Source of the DNA: Annona cherimola
Taxonomy: Eukaryota; Streptophyta; Magnoliopsida; Magnoliales; Annonaceae
Assembly (NCBI GenBank): GCA_030490835.1
Contig: CM059973.1
Span: 57,664,008-57,728,007, forward strand
Reading direction: 5' to 3'
Length of the DNA: 64,000 bases
Positions 1 to 12,965 of this stretch are shown here, in pieces. The position numbers and the translations under genes are program-made. The notes beneath the pieces were generated by a model that saw only the letters and a list, made by a program, of their open reading frames with translations, was not told where the DNA came from and did not search any database. The stretch's first letter is position 1. The number at the start of each line of letters is the position of its first letter.

Positions 1-3000
1 CATTCTAGTAGAAATGTTTAGAGCATATATCAAAACAAAGAATTGATATAACTATGTTAGATGGAATTTTTTATCCTCTTGACTTGTCAGACTTTTAGGT
101 ATATGAAAACAAATAAACATAAAGAGATTTAGTGCCAATAGGTCTTCAGACATCTTATAACAAATACATATAGATATTTGTCAATAATTTCCTATGGTGT
201 CATGGAATGGTCAATAATATTTTATTACATTCGTAGACGATTTCTTTCGTTATGGCTACCTATATCTCATTCATGAGAAGTCTTAATCAACTAGATGTGT
301 TTAAAATTTTTAAAGTCGAAGTTGAAAATTATCTTGGAAAAAGAATTAAGACCGTCAAATTTGATCATAGTAGTGAATAGAATGGTGGATTTGATAAATT
401 AGGAGAACAACGTCTAGGGCCTTTCGGTAAATTCTTAGAAGAGTATAGCATCACCCCATAGTACACAATGTCAGGAGTTCCTACAATGAATGATGTTGCT
501 GAAAGACGAAATAAAATATTGAAGGACATGGTGAGGAGTATGATCAATCATAATATCTTACTGGACTCACTCTGGAGAGAGTAATTGAAGACTGCGACTT
601 ATATCCTTAGTAGAATACCAACTAAGACAATAGCTAAAACCTCATATGAATTATGGACAGGCAAGAAGTCCATTATAAAAAGTAATTACCAACTATTTTA
701 TTGGATATTTTGAATAATTTTGGGGGTATAAATTTTATGATCCCACATCTAGATCATATTCTAAATGAAACATGCTTGGTTCTTTAAATATATTGAGCTC
801 AGGAGGAAGATAAGGTTAAAGATTGTCTTTGAAAAGCAATTGGTTTCTCTTCCTTCAATTGTTATTGACAAGATCAAGCTTCTATCCCTGCGTCGTTCAA
901 GAAATAATGTCAGAACCACAAGACATCATTAATAATCTTTCTGATTTTGGTTGACAAGTTGTTCATGATGGTCGAGCTCCACAACCTTAAGAACCAATGC
1001 CATTAAGGAGATCCATTAAGGAAAGAAGTATGATTTCTAATAATTATATCATATTTCTTTAAGAACATCAGGATGACATTGGAATGGTGGAAGATGATCA
1101 TATAAATTTTGCTACGCAATGCAAAGTAAAAATTTTCAAAAGTGGATTAATTTCATAGATGAAGAGATTAAGTCCATGAAAGATAAAGACATTTAGGAAA
1201 GGTAATGTGGAAATGTGTAAGGCTCGTCTTATCACAAAAGACTTTACTCAAAAGGAAGACATTGATTATAAAAAGAAGTTCTTTCTGGTTTCATCAAGAG
1301 ACTCTTTTAAGATAATAATAACTTTAGTGGCTTATTTTGAACTTGAGCCACATCATATGGATATAAATACTATATTTCTCAATGGTGACATTGATGAGAC
1401 AATTTATATGGGGCATCTAGAAATTTTTAAATCAAGAGGTGCAAAGAATATGGTTTGTAAATTAAAAAAATCAATCTAAGGGCTCAAGAAAGCTTCCCAT
1501 CAATGGTATTACAAATTTCATCAAGTTGTCATCTCATTTTATTTTGAGATGAATGTGGTTGATGATTGCATTTACAACAAGTTCAGTGAGAGTAGGCACA
1601 TTTTTCTAGTATTATATGTCGATAACATACTGCTTACCAAGAGTTTAGATACATCAAGTTATTGCAGATGTATATTGAACCAAGAGTTTTGTATCAAATA
1701 AATTTGAAATGAAAGATCTTGGAGTTGCATATTTTTTATTAGGAATTTATATACATCAGGTTATTGTCGACATATTCTTGGATTATCATAAAAGACCTAT
1801 ATTGAAAGAATACTTGAAAGATTTAGCATTCAGGATTGTAAACCAGAAGATATCCCTATTACTAAGGGAGACAAGTTTAGTCTCGATCAATGCTCTAAAA
1901 ATAATTTTGAATCTAGAAAAAATGCAAAAGATTTCATACGCTTTAGTAGCTAAAAGTCTAATGTATGCTCAAGTTTGTACATATTCAGATATTGCATACA
2001 TTGGTAAGATGTTGGGCAGGTATTTGAGTAATCCAAGAATGTATGATTGTAAAGGAACTGAAGGGTTTTGAAGTACCTTCAGAGAATAAAACACTAAATG
2101 CTGGCATAAAGGTGGTCAGATAATTTAGAGATATTGGGAATTCAAATTTCAACCATGCTGGATGAGAAGATAGTCTTAGATCCACTTCAAGTTATATTTA
2201 TCTACTTGCTAGAAGAGTCATCTCTTGAAGGAGTGCTAAGCAGGCACTCACAACTCCTCTTACCATGGAAGCTAAGTTTATATCGTGTTTTGAGGCATCC
2301 AATCAGGATATATGGTTGCAAAATTTTGTCATAGGGTTGCAAATTATGGATGGAATTGAAACCACTTAAGTTATTTTGTGACAATAACTTAATAGTTTTA
2401 TATTCCAACAACAATAGGAGCTTAACAAAGTCAAAGTTTATTAATATCAAGTTCCTAATTGTTAAGAAAATAATTCAGGAAGGTTAGGTGTCTATAGAGC
2501 ACATTGGAGCAAACTTTATGATTGTAGATCTGCTTACTAAGGGACTAACACCCAATGTCTTTCATGAGCACACTACTCACATAGGTGTTGTCTTATTTGA
2601 TAATATGCTGATTTAGTGTGAGATTGTACTTTATGCTTTTCTGGTTGAGACACACTTTCTTTGCAATGGTTATGGATATTTTCTATAGGAATAAGGTATT
2701 CAGTGTTTTAGTTTTTAAGTATTTTAGTTTATTTTGATCTCTCTAAAATAAAGTTGGACTGGTTGTAAATAGACATGTTAGATCACATTGTATGTAATTT
2801 ACATGCTACACATCCATACTTGATCTATGTCATTTGGTTATGTTTGATATATTGACCATGGATGGGTCTAGTTATAATAAATGTAACGAAGGCCGTCATG
2901 ATCCTATGTTAGCATAAATGATGGCTGAGATTATTTGGAGATGATTTTGGTCATGATTGTAAAAGTTCTTGAGCTCATGAGGTTATATATAATTATAAAA

Positions 3001-3028
3001 TAATGTATATGTAGTTCAAGTGAGAGAT
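1..3028 (+). pseudogene. Decayed Ty1/copia pol (TNT1-like): integrase, RT, RNase H
   Basis: This is the remains of a copia polyprotein read in the plus direction through many stops and frameshifts. Integrase-like sequence is legible at about 230-680, including a segment reading N-D-V-A-E-R-R-N that corresponds to the catalytic glutamate region. The RT core lies at 1207-1479 (90 codons open, with the F-L-N-G-D-I-D-E segment) and continues through a degraded Y-V-D-N version of the YVDD active site near 1617. A second open piece at 1709-2071 (120 codons, starting M-K-D-L-G) covers the RT C-terminus and connection. RNase H remnants run to about 2600. Integrase before RT identifies Ty1/copia. The gag and 5' LTR are not in the window. 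No part can make a working protein. The sub-lineage is a guess from overall resemblance to TNT1-94-type polyproteins. Confidence 0.85.
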
Positions 3029-3312
3029 TGTTGGATTTTGGATACAAATATATAATAATTATATATATGCTATCATAAAGAATGTCCTAATTTTTAAAGC
3101 AATCATATAAAGTTTATGGACCTGAATTATCTAATAAGGTATAGATCGCCTATGCGTAAAAATCTATTGCCTAATTTCTAATTTATATTTTTATGATGAG
3201 ATAAATTAGAAATAATAAAGATAGGTTCTCTATATAAATAGTTGTAGTCCTCGAGTTATGTACGAGGGTTTCTTTGTAACATACCATCGGTGAAATTTTG
3301 TGAAAATCTATT
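3029..3312 (+). repeat. Start of the 3' LTR of the decayed copia element
   Basis: The polypurine-like CAAGTGAGAGA at 3017-3027 is followed directly by TGTTGGATTTTGG, a typical copia PPT/LTR junction. The LTR can be followed for about 280 bases and then passes into unrelated LTR-like sequence near 3313. I see no CA end, so it is truncated. Confidence 0.7.
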
Positions 3313-4705
3313 TTTGATTGGTTTTGATGATGACAAAAGATTTAATTTTGCGCTCTTGAAATTGACTTTGTAATTTTATGGGTATGTTTGGCAATGGTTA
3401 AAAAATGTCAAGTTAAAACTTTTCAATCTAAAACTTTTCACTCTCTACAACTATCATATTTTTAAATTATTTTTTCACATTTTCATATACAACTTCCCTA
3501 CTTTTCAATCATTTCTACACAACTACCCACACAACTAACCTATTTATTTTAACTTTATCATCTTTACTACTCATCATTACTCCTATCATATTACATCACT
3601 TGATCACTTTTACTCTTCAAAAGTTTTCATCAAAAGTTTTACTCATTCCCAAACACACCCTATATTTAGTGCTCTTAAATAGGATTTTAAAAAGTGTGGT
3701 GTGTTTGTAGAATTATCATTTTGAGTTTATCATACTAATTGTGATAAAATTGAGCTTGAAATTTGAAAATGGAATATGCTTTTTGGAATCTTGGAATAAT
3801 CTTGGAATATGCTCTATTGATAACTTCACTTGGAATAATTATGAAATATGCTCTTTGAGATGTGCTTAATCTTAAATTAAGATTGGTTTATTTGTTTAAG
3901 CTTATCTTGACTGGATTAACATGATTGAAGCTAGACTTTTTCCAAAATTCATTTTTTTTTTTTGCAAAAAATAGGGGAATGGTCGACCTTTTGGTTCAGA
4001 ATTCTTGCTGTCTCAACTAGACAGCAAAAGGTCGACCTTTTTAACAGAAAAGTCAACCTTTTCAGGGTGGCAAAAACGTAATTTTTGAGAAATCGAGATA
4101 TACAAGGAGATCTCTTAAGCTACCTTCTAGACCACATTTCAAGGGCTCAAAAGGCTTTAAAAGAAGGACGTGGCAGAGCTAAAAATATCAAAGAAAACTT
4201 AACCAAGTACCCAAGAATAAAGAATCCGAACTTGCTCCTCTGTGAAGAACACTCTTGAAAAAAAGTTATTATCTTTTAAATAAAGTTGTTGTGGCGATTC
4301 AAAGCTTCAAGTTTCCATTCAAATGTTAAATATGCTGCTCTTGCAAGTGTGTTAAACCAGTTTGTTTTTTAGCTAAAGTTTTATTCTTTGTATTACCTTG
4401 GTGTTGATGGTGATGAAACCAAGAGGAAGTGAGTCAAAATGTTGATTATTTTACAAGTCTACCTAGAGCTTATTACCAATCCAGAAGACAATTAAACAAA
4501 CTGTACCACTGCAACTTGTGTGTTAAAATTGATTAGTGGAACCCAAGTCGTCGTGCTTGGAAAGGGAAGTGGGATAGGGATATTCGAATCATTATGCGTG
4601 TTCTTATCTTTATGGTTTGATTTTTTTATTGTGGCGTGTTTTTTGTTTGATTCACATCATTTTACTGAAGTTCTTAAAGTGGCCATCACACGGGACCCGA
4701 TAACA
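3313..4705 (+). mobile_element. Diverged Sirevirus-like LTR (interrupted by a MITE)
   Basis: The start resembles the Sirevirus LTR start (TTTTGATGATGACAAA). Paired GGTCGACC-type palindromic motifs lie at about 3980-4060. Near 4530-4600 the sequence parallels the distal part of the intact LTRs at 30644 and 39521 (gtggaacccaag, then a purine-rich block reading ggaaagggaagtgg). It ends near 4705 in CGGGACCCGATAACA, like the CGGGACCAACA end of the intact LTRs. No PBS follows, so it is a solo or truncated LTR. I found no convincing target duplication. Boundaries are approximate. Confidence 0.55.
3380..3660 (+). mobile_element. Tourist/Harbinger-like MITE, copy 1
   Basis: A 281-bp element with terminal inverted repeats (GGGTATGTTTGG / CCAAACACACCC) flanked by a 3-bp duplication TAT (3377-3379 and 3661-3663). 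It has the same length as the copy at 54693-54973, and related inverted copies occur at 8984, 12221, 13163 and 17881. The TIR type and 3-bp A/T duplication suit PIF/Harbinger (Tourist) MITEs. It encodes nothing. Confidence 0.85.
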
Positions 4706-4939
4706 TTCGAAAAGAGGAAACCTTTTTCTCTAAAAAATATTGGGGCACTAACTTGAAAGACTAGAAACCACAAGATTCAAGGACAACATTCCTTCCTATT
4801 GATTCAGGCACACTTCTACTTATAGTTTATTTTTCTCTGTGATTTGACATGGAGGATCCTAGGACTATTATTGTTTTAATCAATAAGGTTTTCCGATAAA
4901 TCACACTTAGGAGGAGGAGGCAACTAAAACCATGTAGGA

Positions 4940-6113
4940 GAAGTGGGATGGAAGATAATTCAGAATGTACCTTTACCAAGCATGAGAGAGGATGATAGCA
5001 TTTTTTGGAAATTGGTATCGGATGAAAGGTTTTAATATAAGATCTACTTACCTAGTAGCTAACATGAGTGGAACAGGATGACAATGCAGCTATTAATCGA
5101 CCTGGTATTAATACAAGTGTCCACAAAATCATTTGGAAACTAAAAGTGCCAACAAAAAATTTGATTTTTGCTTGAAGGTTGTATGTAAATGTGCTCCAAA
5201 CAAAGAGGAATTTATTGAGAAGAACTATTCATGTAGACCCAATTTGTCCTCTTTGCAGTGCCGAATAAGAAAGTAGCCTCAACATATTCTAGAACTGCAT
5301 AGAGGTTATTAGCTTAAGAGTAGCTCCTGGATTGAGTTTTATCTCCAATTTTTAATTTGAAAAAATGGGAGATATTTTGAAGTGGCTAATATCGTCAAAA
5401 AGTAACTATTCATTGTCCTTGTATAATACTAAGTGATGGCAGCTATGGCAAATCCAAAGTGCTTTTCAAATGGATGGAAGGATAATTATTCCTAATTCTA
5501 TAGTTGAGTGGAGTATGTTGTCTCTGCATAAATATATGTTTGCTATATTGGTCCTTAAAATTGCTTTTGCACTTTTGAGAATCATATTCATTAGATGGAG
5601 CCATAATCAAAAAGGGTAAAAGTAAATGCAGATGCTAGTTATAACCTAGATAAACAATACATAGGAGCAGAAGTTGTTCTAAAAGATGGAAACGAAAATT
5701 TCATTTCGGCTATGAGTTGAGTTTCAAAGGGGATTGTTGAACTAGTGATGATGGAAGCACAGGAAGTGCCATTGGGTCTAGAGCGGATTTCGGAGACAGA
5801 GTACAAGGATGTGGAAGTGGAAAGTAATACTTTAGTGATGGTCAATTTAGTTCAAGACAATGGTCCTACGTTATCAAGTCTAGGCGTTCATGCATTCTAC
5901 TAAACAAAATCAAGAACTACATTTCAAAATTTGAGAACGTTTTGTTTCACATGTTATGTGGGCAGGTAATCAAGGAGCACACTTCATTGTAATTTTTGCC
6001 TCTTCAATAACAAAACTTGGTAGGGACTTCCCCCTAAGTGTGTTAAGGACCATTTATGTATAGATCTTTTAATTATGAATGAACCAAAGAAAACCATTTA
6101 AAATAAAAAAAAA
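4940..6113 (+). pseudogene. LINE (non-LTR retrotransposon) 3' end: zf-RVT and RNase H-like remnants
   Basis: Reading the plus strand through stops, about 5100-5290 gives an I-W-K-L-K-V-P-T-K segment followed by C-P-L-C, the pattern of the RT zinc-binding domain found after the reverse transcriptase of plant LINEs. From about 5616 the frame gives V-K-V-N-A-D-A-S-Y, then a conserved series of E, L-G-L-E and V-E-S-N positions typical of the plant RNase H-like (RVT_3) domain. It ends in an A-rich tail at 6103-6113, as expected for a 5'-truncated LINE. The RT proper is absent. Many stops make it non-functional. The domain assignment rests on motif spacing only. Confidence 0.65.
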
Positions 6114-7997
6114 TCCAATCCAATAATTTCTTTTAAAATAATTTTCCTTTATCATAGTGCAAAATATCATTTTGATCAAAATTTTACACTTAAAAATAGT
6201 CGTAATTATATGCAAAATATGATAGTCACTTAGATTTATTACGAACTTATTAGAACGTTATTATGATTTATCATTTATCTACATGAGAAGAATGTTTTAC
6301 ATGATGTAGATATTGAATTAATATAAATCAAATAATTTTATCGTATTGATTTTACATTTTTATTAAATGAGATTCACAAAAATATTTGACTTGGAAGAAG
6401 TTTATTTTCCTAGTTAAACAAATAATTTTATTACGTCTGTTTTTGAATGGGAGGGAATAAGGATTGGAAGGGGATGTGAATAAATATCTCCGTAAAAAAT
6501 ATTTTTGTCATTCTGAAAGAAGCCGATTTTTTTTTTTTTCATTTTCATTTCATATAACATCTCATTCTACATTCCATTCAATTCCTACCATGTTGAAACT
6601 TGCCCAAAAAGGATGACGCAACTAAATCTTGAATGATATGGGCACCACAAAAGCATTTACTTACTAATAATATTAGATCTACCTATAGGTTAAATCTTTT
6701 TATTGTTTTGGAACACATTTCATCCATTTCATATTAAGTTGCTTGACGGATATATATTAGCAATAGGGTTTAGATGGAAACGGTTTGGAACTTAGAAGGT
6801 TCATTTTCCAAGTACTCAAACTACTAATTTTAGCATGCAATAAGACAAAGTTAAAAGGTTTTTTTTGCCGGGAAAAAAAAAGATTGCGGGCCTAGAGCAT
6901 GGAACTGAACAATCAACTCTAAGTTGATGTGTAGAAAGTGACGTTCTAGCCATTCAATCAAGACCCATACATTCAGTGGATATATGAGTGGAAGACAAAA
7001 CGATTGAGTGGAAGACAAAACGATGGTGATGCAAATAAATAAGAAAACAATAGTGGGGCCTTTTGAAAGTGAAATTGCTTTTGTAGATCGTCTCAATCGG
7101 GCCTGAAAAACAGAGTATCGTCATCCAGACTGAGACCTGAAATTGGGTACGGTTTCCCACTGCCAACTGCTGCTACTTCCATCATACGCATGCATGCGGG
7201 TCAGGCCAATGGAATCTGACAAAGCCAAAATGGACCATACAATTCAATTTAAGCCGTACGTTTTTTGGACCCGAATAAAAAGTATCTAGGCATCATCATC
7301 CTCCATGCCAGATTATGTATGCCAGATTGTTACATATTTAATATATATGTAAAAAGTAAAAAGTGTACCAGCACACATCCTAATGTAATATATATGGCAG
7401 TGGTAATACATTTGGGCGGGTACGTGTTTCTGGGATAGAATCACACAGGAGCTAAGTGTCCATTATAACAAAATATATATAAATAAAAAGTAAAAAATTA
7501 AATATGTATATGTACTATACCAGATTGTTATTTGCAACCCATGTGTTCCATGAGTATCTTCTGTACATGCATTAAATACATATGAGCTCTTATAATAATA
7601 AAAAAATTAATAATTAAAAAATATAAAATATACGTGGTTTGTTACTCAAGCAAGGCCGCCCGTGCCTGTGGTCCATCATCAGCTTCCCATGGTTGCCTTT
7701 TGGAATGAATGAATCTCAAGCGTACATTCGTGAATTGAAAGTACGAGAGCAGAGAAAAACGATATCATTTTTGCAGAAGAGGAAAGAAAGGTGATAGCTA
7801 GGCGTTTTTTCTGAAATGTATAATAGCCAGGCGTTTAGATGGGAGACTTTTCAATTTTCCGAGTACTTGAATTTGGCGTTATTGCGTTTGCTTTGCCAGT
7901 TGTACGTACTTCCGTGCTTTTGTGCGTTCAAGGAAGCGAGTTATCAATTATCCTTGCGCGTATAGGCAGTCAGCTTGCCTTCGGCTGGGAAAAAAAA
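6114..7997. other. No recognisable gene; AT-rich spacer
   Basis: Open frames here are short and overlap on opposite strands without family resemblance. Apart from a 20-bp tandem duplication at 6986-7024, I see no repeat boundaries I can defend. Confidence 0.5.
6986..7024. repeat. Two-copy 20-bp tandem duplication
   Basis: The unit GAGTGGAAGACAAAACGATT occurs twice head to tail; the second copy lacks only the last T. Confidence 0.9.
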
Positions 7998-8966
7998 TGA
8001 TAATTTGCAAATATACAGCTTAGTTTGACTAAAATTGAAGGTATTTTCATACGGTTTCATGAAATTCAGATAATCCCCAAGAAATTTTACTGAAATTGCA
8101 TATAACTCTTGTGTTACCAACTGTAAGATAACAAACCATAAGTGAAAATTGTCATTTCATCGTTAATTTTCAAATGTACCGACATAGTTTAACTAAAATT
8201 GTAAATAGCCCTGCATGGTTTCATAAAATTAAAATAATCTTCATATAGTTTAACTAAAACTGCAGATATACCTACACAATTTACGAAATTAAGATAACCA
8301 CCACATAGTTTCATTGAAATTGCGTATAACCCTCGTGAATCTACTTTCCCATCAACTATATTTTTATGCATAAGCAAGAATATTTGCCTCCTTTTAATTG
8401 ATTAGCAACATTGGAATTTATTATAATTTTATTAAAATCATTCTACTGGGTCATAAATATTTTCAAGTTAATTTTAAGCCTATTTAGACTTCAACATAAC
8501 ATGAAATTAGTGTGTAGCAATTAATGGATTCTGATATAAATTTAATTAGGATTATTTTAGTCATTTTGTAAAATTTTAAACCTTATATTAACTATAACTG
8601 ATGGAAAAGTGGGTTCGTGGAGGTTATATGCAATTTCAATGAAACTATGTAGGGTTATCTTAATTTCGTGAAATTGTGCGGGTATATATGCAATTTTGGT
8701 TAAACTATGTGAGGGTTATCATAATTTCATGAAATTGTGTGTGTATATTTGCAATTTTAGTTAAATTATGTAGGTATATTTGCAAATTAATGATGGGTAA
8801 TTTTAGAATTGCAATTTTCACTTAAAGGTATGTTACCTTCCAACCGTCGACATGGGGTTATATGCAATTTTAGTGAAACTTTGTAAGGGTTATTTTGATT
8901 TCATGAAACCGTGTGTGTATATCTACAATTTTAGTTAAACTACGTCAGTATATTTGCAAATTACCT
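7998..8966. mobile_element. Foldback-type element with long inverted repeats
   Basis: Two arms of about 370 bp (about 7998-8365 and 8590-8966) are inverted relative to each other. The ends read TAATTTGCAAATATAC and GTATATTTGCAAATTA. Each arm is itself made of diverged sub-repeats around phrases like GTTTAACTAAAATTG and GGTTTCATGAAATT. No coding sequence lies in the roughly 220-bp centre. The flanks are A-rich and I could not fix the target duplication, so the superfamily (possibly Mutator-like) is uncertain. Confidence 0.7.
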
Positions 8967-8983
8967 GAAAAATGGAAGTTTAC

Positions 8984-9274
8984 GAGATGTTTGGGAAATG
9001 AGAAAATTTTTTAATGAAAAGCTTTTGAATTGAAGCTTTTCAAATTGAGATGAAATGATTTGATATGGTCTGGGTAATGGTAAGTGGTAAAGAGAATAAA
9101 ATTAAAATATATAGGTTAATAGTATAGGTAGTTGTCTAGAAATTTTACAAAATAGAATAGTTGTATAATAATATATGAGAAAATAATTAAAAAATAAAGT
9201 AGCTATCGAGAATAAAAACTTTTAAATTGAAAATTTCTAATTTAAAAAAGTTTTATTGAAAACCAAACATGCCC
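8984..9274 (-). mobile_element. Tourist-like MITE, diverged copy
   Basis: The ends GAGATGTTTGG and CCAAACATGCCC and an interior rich in AAAAGTTTT-type stretches match the family at 3380 and 13163, in inverted orientation. The target duplication is no longer clear. Confidence 0.6.
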
Positions 9275-9680
9275 TTAAGTTATTAAAATATTTACATGTT
9301 TTTAATTAATATGCTGCAACAAAAGTTACCATGTGCAGTAACTTTTTCTCAACTAAATTTTAATTTGCTCGCATTTGATTATAAATAATTAAAATATAAC
9401 ATTTCTTGTAGTCAAATAACCATAATTATTTTCAACTGAATATAAATTGCTCCTGGTAAGCTGACATTAGTTACAAATAATATGAAAATAGACCATATTG
9501 GACCCATGCCAACACCTTTATGCAGCCAAATATTTACAACTAAATAGAAATACCCAAATATAATATATTGGGAGAGCTAGATTTGGCTCCATAGTGTCAA
9601 AATAAATATATTTATATATACAACCAATTTTACTGTAATTATGATACCATACAAGGGTTATTACTTATCTAAGTAATAAT
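9275..9680. other. No recognisable feature
   Basis: AT-rich spacer without open frames of note. Confidence 0.5.
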
Positions 9681-11840
9681 TAAGGATGTAACTTGGGTAG
9701 AGTAGATTTAGCCTGGGTTGACATTAACCTTACCTTATTTTGTTATCCTTTCCGGTTATAGGTCATGTCAATTCTAAACTTAATTTACTTTATTTTTTAA
9801 GGTCGTTTAGGTCAATTTTGGTTTTAGTTTGAAATCAGTTCTTTGAAAATGTCTTTATATTATATTTAAAAATTATAATTTATTATAAGTCTTACTGTGA
9901 GGACCAGGTATTATATATATACTTAAATTATAACCATTTTCTATCCATAAGGTAATTTATGAATATGCTGTTAGAAATTAATGATGTTAGTGTGGTACAG
10001 AACATATGTAAATATGACATTTAGGGGACATGTAGTGTATGGTATACATGCATGTATTATAATCTTCGCATGTGGGGTTGTACGGGACACCATTTACAAG
10101 CATGTTAGACATGAGTATGAGTTTTGCACTTGGATGTTTATGTAGCTGCAGCCCCTAGCTATGGTGTGATTTATTTGATATTAATTAGGGGTGTATAATT
10201 GACACATTATTTGGGGCACTATGATGATCTTACCCTCTTTCTCTGCTTCCTCTTTCGTTCTTCCCTTCTCTCCAGTCTCAATAGCCCTAGGTTTTTCTAG
10301 AAAATCCTTCCAAACCTCTTGGAAGATTGTCGATTTGCACCAAGGAAGCTAGAAATCCGAAAGATCCGAGTCTAAAGCCACTGTTTTGGGAAAAATCATG
10401 ATCTAGGTTAGTAGATGTCGTCTCTTGTTAAATTAGTGATGGAGTCTCTCATAAACATGATATAGGGCTTGTGCGAAGGAGTAGTGTCCAATAATTTTGT
10501 GGTATAAAACATTAGGGTTCATGACAGTTTATGATTAATAGGTTTTGGGGAAAATTAAATGTTCCTATGTGATCTTTGTGAAATAGAAGAACCATTAGCA
10601 GTCTTTACATGATTAAAACATAATATTTGTCGAGTCAGTTGAACTAAGACGAGGGACTAGATGTTTTCTCTTTTGGTATCTAACATATGTTCAAGGATGT
10701 GCTTGTGTGACTATTGGTATACTAGATTTAAAGTAAACTCTATTAATTTTGCTAGTATTGTATGCATGATTTGTGACATTCATTCTTATGTGATATGGAT
10801 GATGTACTACTTGAAATGGGTGATTGTAAAGGGTTGTTCATGGCCCTTGGTTGATATGAGGAGAGGATTATTTGTCGTTTTTAGTTTATATGTAATTATA
10901 TGTATATGATCTTGGGTGTAGGTGTTGGACCCATATGTCTTAGATGGTCATTTAAGAATCATTTTTTTTATATTATCATGACATGTGTATCTAGAGTTTT
11001 ATTTTCTTCCAATTTATGCTAACTACTATTTACTTACTAAGTCTGTTTAGACTCACGTGGTTTATTCTTTTTCTTTTAGATCACAGGCCACGTGAGGAGC
11101 CTAGAGATGGGACTAGAGGAGGACCTAACCCTAGAGACATTTAGATTAGCATTTGTATTCTTAGTTATTTTGGATTTCTTTTTATGTTGACATATACAGA
11201 CATTTAGATCCAACTATAACAAACATATTGTATTTGGTTGCTTTAAACTTGGTTATAATCTATATGGACACATGTATGTGATCTTCAGGGATACTTGTGG
11301 TATAATGATGAGTTATGATAACTTTTCTTTTGAATGAATGTCTTTATAGTATGGGTATGTGACTACGTGAATGTAGGACTAAAAGTTTATATTTTGAAAT
11401 GAAATTATGATGTTCATATATAACAGATCCTTTGTACCACATCACACCCTTATAAGTATGAGAAGATGCTGTAAAATTTTTCTTAAGTCATGCGGCGCCG
11501 ATTGGCTAGCTATTGGGGGATGTTTAGGCAATGGGGCATAATACTTACTTAAGAATTTATAATCAAACTACTAATAATATTATTTTTGAAATAAAATTAT
11601 TATATTTGCAAAATAATAAATAAATTAACTAAGTTTTTATATATTTGAAGAATATATTTGTCTTTCACTATAAAAGATATTTCATAAACATATATATTAA
11701 ATATATATTAATAATTCGGGTCAGTTTGGGTACTTGAAACCTATTTTATCCTTTAAGTATAAAATTAGAAACTTACTCTATTTATTTTAGAATACCTAAC
11801 AGGTCAACTCACAGGTACCTTATCTAAGTTGCACCTTTTG
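9681..11840. mobile_element. Old hAT-like nonautonomous element, split by a solo LTR
   Basis: The left end AAGGATGTAACTTGGG and right end AAGTTGCACCTTTT are near-inverted, and parallel the better-preserved hAT-like element at 22556-23321 (TAGGGGTGCAACTTGGG...). Removing the insertion at 9896-11543 leaves about 500 bp. Ends are approximate and no 8-bp duplication could be confirmed. Confidence 0.5.
9896..11543 (+). mobile_element. Solo LTR, gypsy-type, with CTTAC duplication
   Basis: It starts TGTGAGGACC and is flanked by CTTAC at 9891-9895 and 11544-11548. Near 11036-11060 it carries CTAAGTCTG...AGACTCACG, the same type of block as CTTACTGAGT...ACTCA in the larger gypsy-type LTRs further right. 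A pyrimidine-rich stretch at about 10230-10300 and CGGCGCC near 11492 also fit an LTR. The right end reads ...GGGGCATAATA rather than CA, so the end has mutated or my boundary is slightly off. Confidence 0.6.
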
Positions 11841-12220
11841 TAACAACTCCATGGATTTTATATCTTTTTATATGTTTTTTTATTATTTTCTCTTCACTTT
11901 TATGCAGACCTAAATGCGATTAGACTATACCAAATTTTATCCTTTTAGATTCTTCTATATATTTTTATAAAATTTAAAAATTAAAAGTTACATTTTCCAT
12001 GTGAAAGCGACGTGAGATACATGGAATTTTTTAAACAATTTTGTAAAAAATTGAAAAACTCAAATTTATTTTTTTAAAGTGGGCTAAGTAAGTCATTACT
12101 TATCCGCACTATCAAGATCATATCTCATACATACCAATTTTATATGAGACTAATTATAATAGGCACATATTTATGTTCTTGAAATTTGGTGCATTAATGA
12201 AAGAAACAATTTTAAATATA
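11841..12220. other. No recognisable feature
   Basis: AT-rich spacer with no convincing coding or repeat structure. Confidence 0.5.
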
Positions 12221-12318
12221 GGGTGTGTTTGACAAGTGATAAAACTTGTGGATTAAAATATTTTATCATGAAAGTTTTTGAAATTAAAGAAAATGATGTG
12301 ATATAATAGGAATAACAT
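12221..12318 (-). mobile_element. Truncated copy of the Tourist-like MITE
   Basis: It starts GGGTGTGTTTGAC and runs about 95 bp through AAAATGATGTGATATAATAGG, which matches the copy at 13163, then stops. The second terminal repeat is missing. Confidence 0.6.
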
Positions 12319-12691
12319 CCTAACCGGTGTATTATGATATATAGATATAGGTCATAATTAGATGTAATTGTGTTACATCAAGGTTTTTTTTTTTTTTTGT
12401 ATAACCCTATTCGTTTCGTCCAATGTCCATTAAGATACGAAATTTTGAAATTTATTTTGCAAATTGCGTTTAGAAGAATTTGTTTAGTTAGGAGACAAAG
12501 TTTCATAGAAATACTAATAAAATGTGAACAGGACCCACCAAAAAATATGCAAAATGAATATAATAAAATTATTTAATTTGCACATGTGGGATGATTCATC
12601 CCATGCGCCCAAAAACATATTTTCTAAAACTTTTTTTTTTTGTAAGAATGTTGTGATAGGTCTATTTGAATATATATAACCCAAAAATATA
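12319..12691. other. No recognisable gene
   Basis: AT-rich spacer with T-runs near 12381 and 12630. The open frame at 12370-12576 has no family features. Confidence 0.5.
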
Positions 12692-12961
12692 AAGCCTCGG
12701 TGTAACGGCTTTCGCCTCTGTGCTGAGACGATGTTGGTTCGACATTTGCCAGACGCAACATTTCAATGGTTTAATAGCGGCATATCTTCTCCCCATTATT
12801 TGTGTGGGAGCGTCCACTAGTTAGGATGTTGAGAAATATTGTTAGAAAAAATTAGAACATTGATAAGAAATTTGTAAAATGATGTTTAGATATTATAAGA
12901 ATGTCTCAAGGGGGCTTATTGTAATACTAGTTGAAATGATATAATGTATGAATGCCCATCA
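12692..12961 (+). mobile_element. tRNA-derived SINE
   Basis: The head contains an A-box-like GGTGTAACGGC (12699-12709) and, about 27 bp further, a B-box-like GGTTCGAC (12736-12743), the two internal Pol III promoter boxes of tRNA-derived SINEs. The body is about 270 bp. It runs into an A-rich then (TA)n tail. AAAAATATA at 12683-12691 and 12962-12970 may be the target duplication, although the low complexity of the right side weakens it. It encodes nothing. Confidence 0.7.
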
Positions 12962-12962
12962 A

Positions 12963-12965
<3 letters not shown>

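Noticed and set aside
6430..6610. Possible MITE around GAATGGGAGGGAATAAGG
   Set aside because: I could not find matching inverted ends or a target duplication.
10661..10909. 82-codon open frame
   Set aside because: It lies inside the solo LTR 9896-11543 and has no recognisable domain.
12699..12743. tRNA gene
   Set aside because: It has A- and B-box-like motifs, but no cloverleaf arms can be drawn and the body is about 270 bp, so a SINE fits better.
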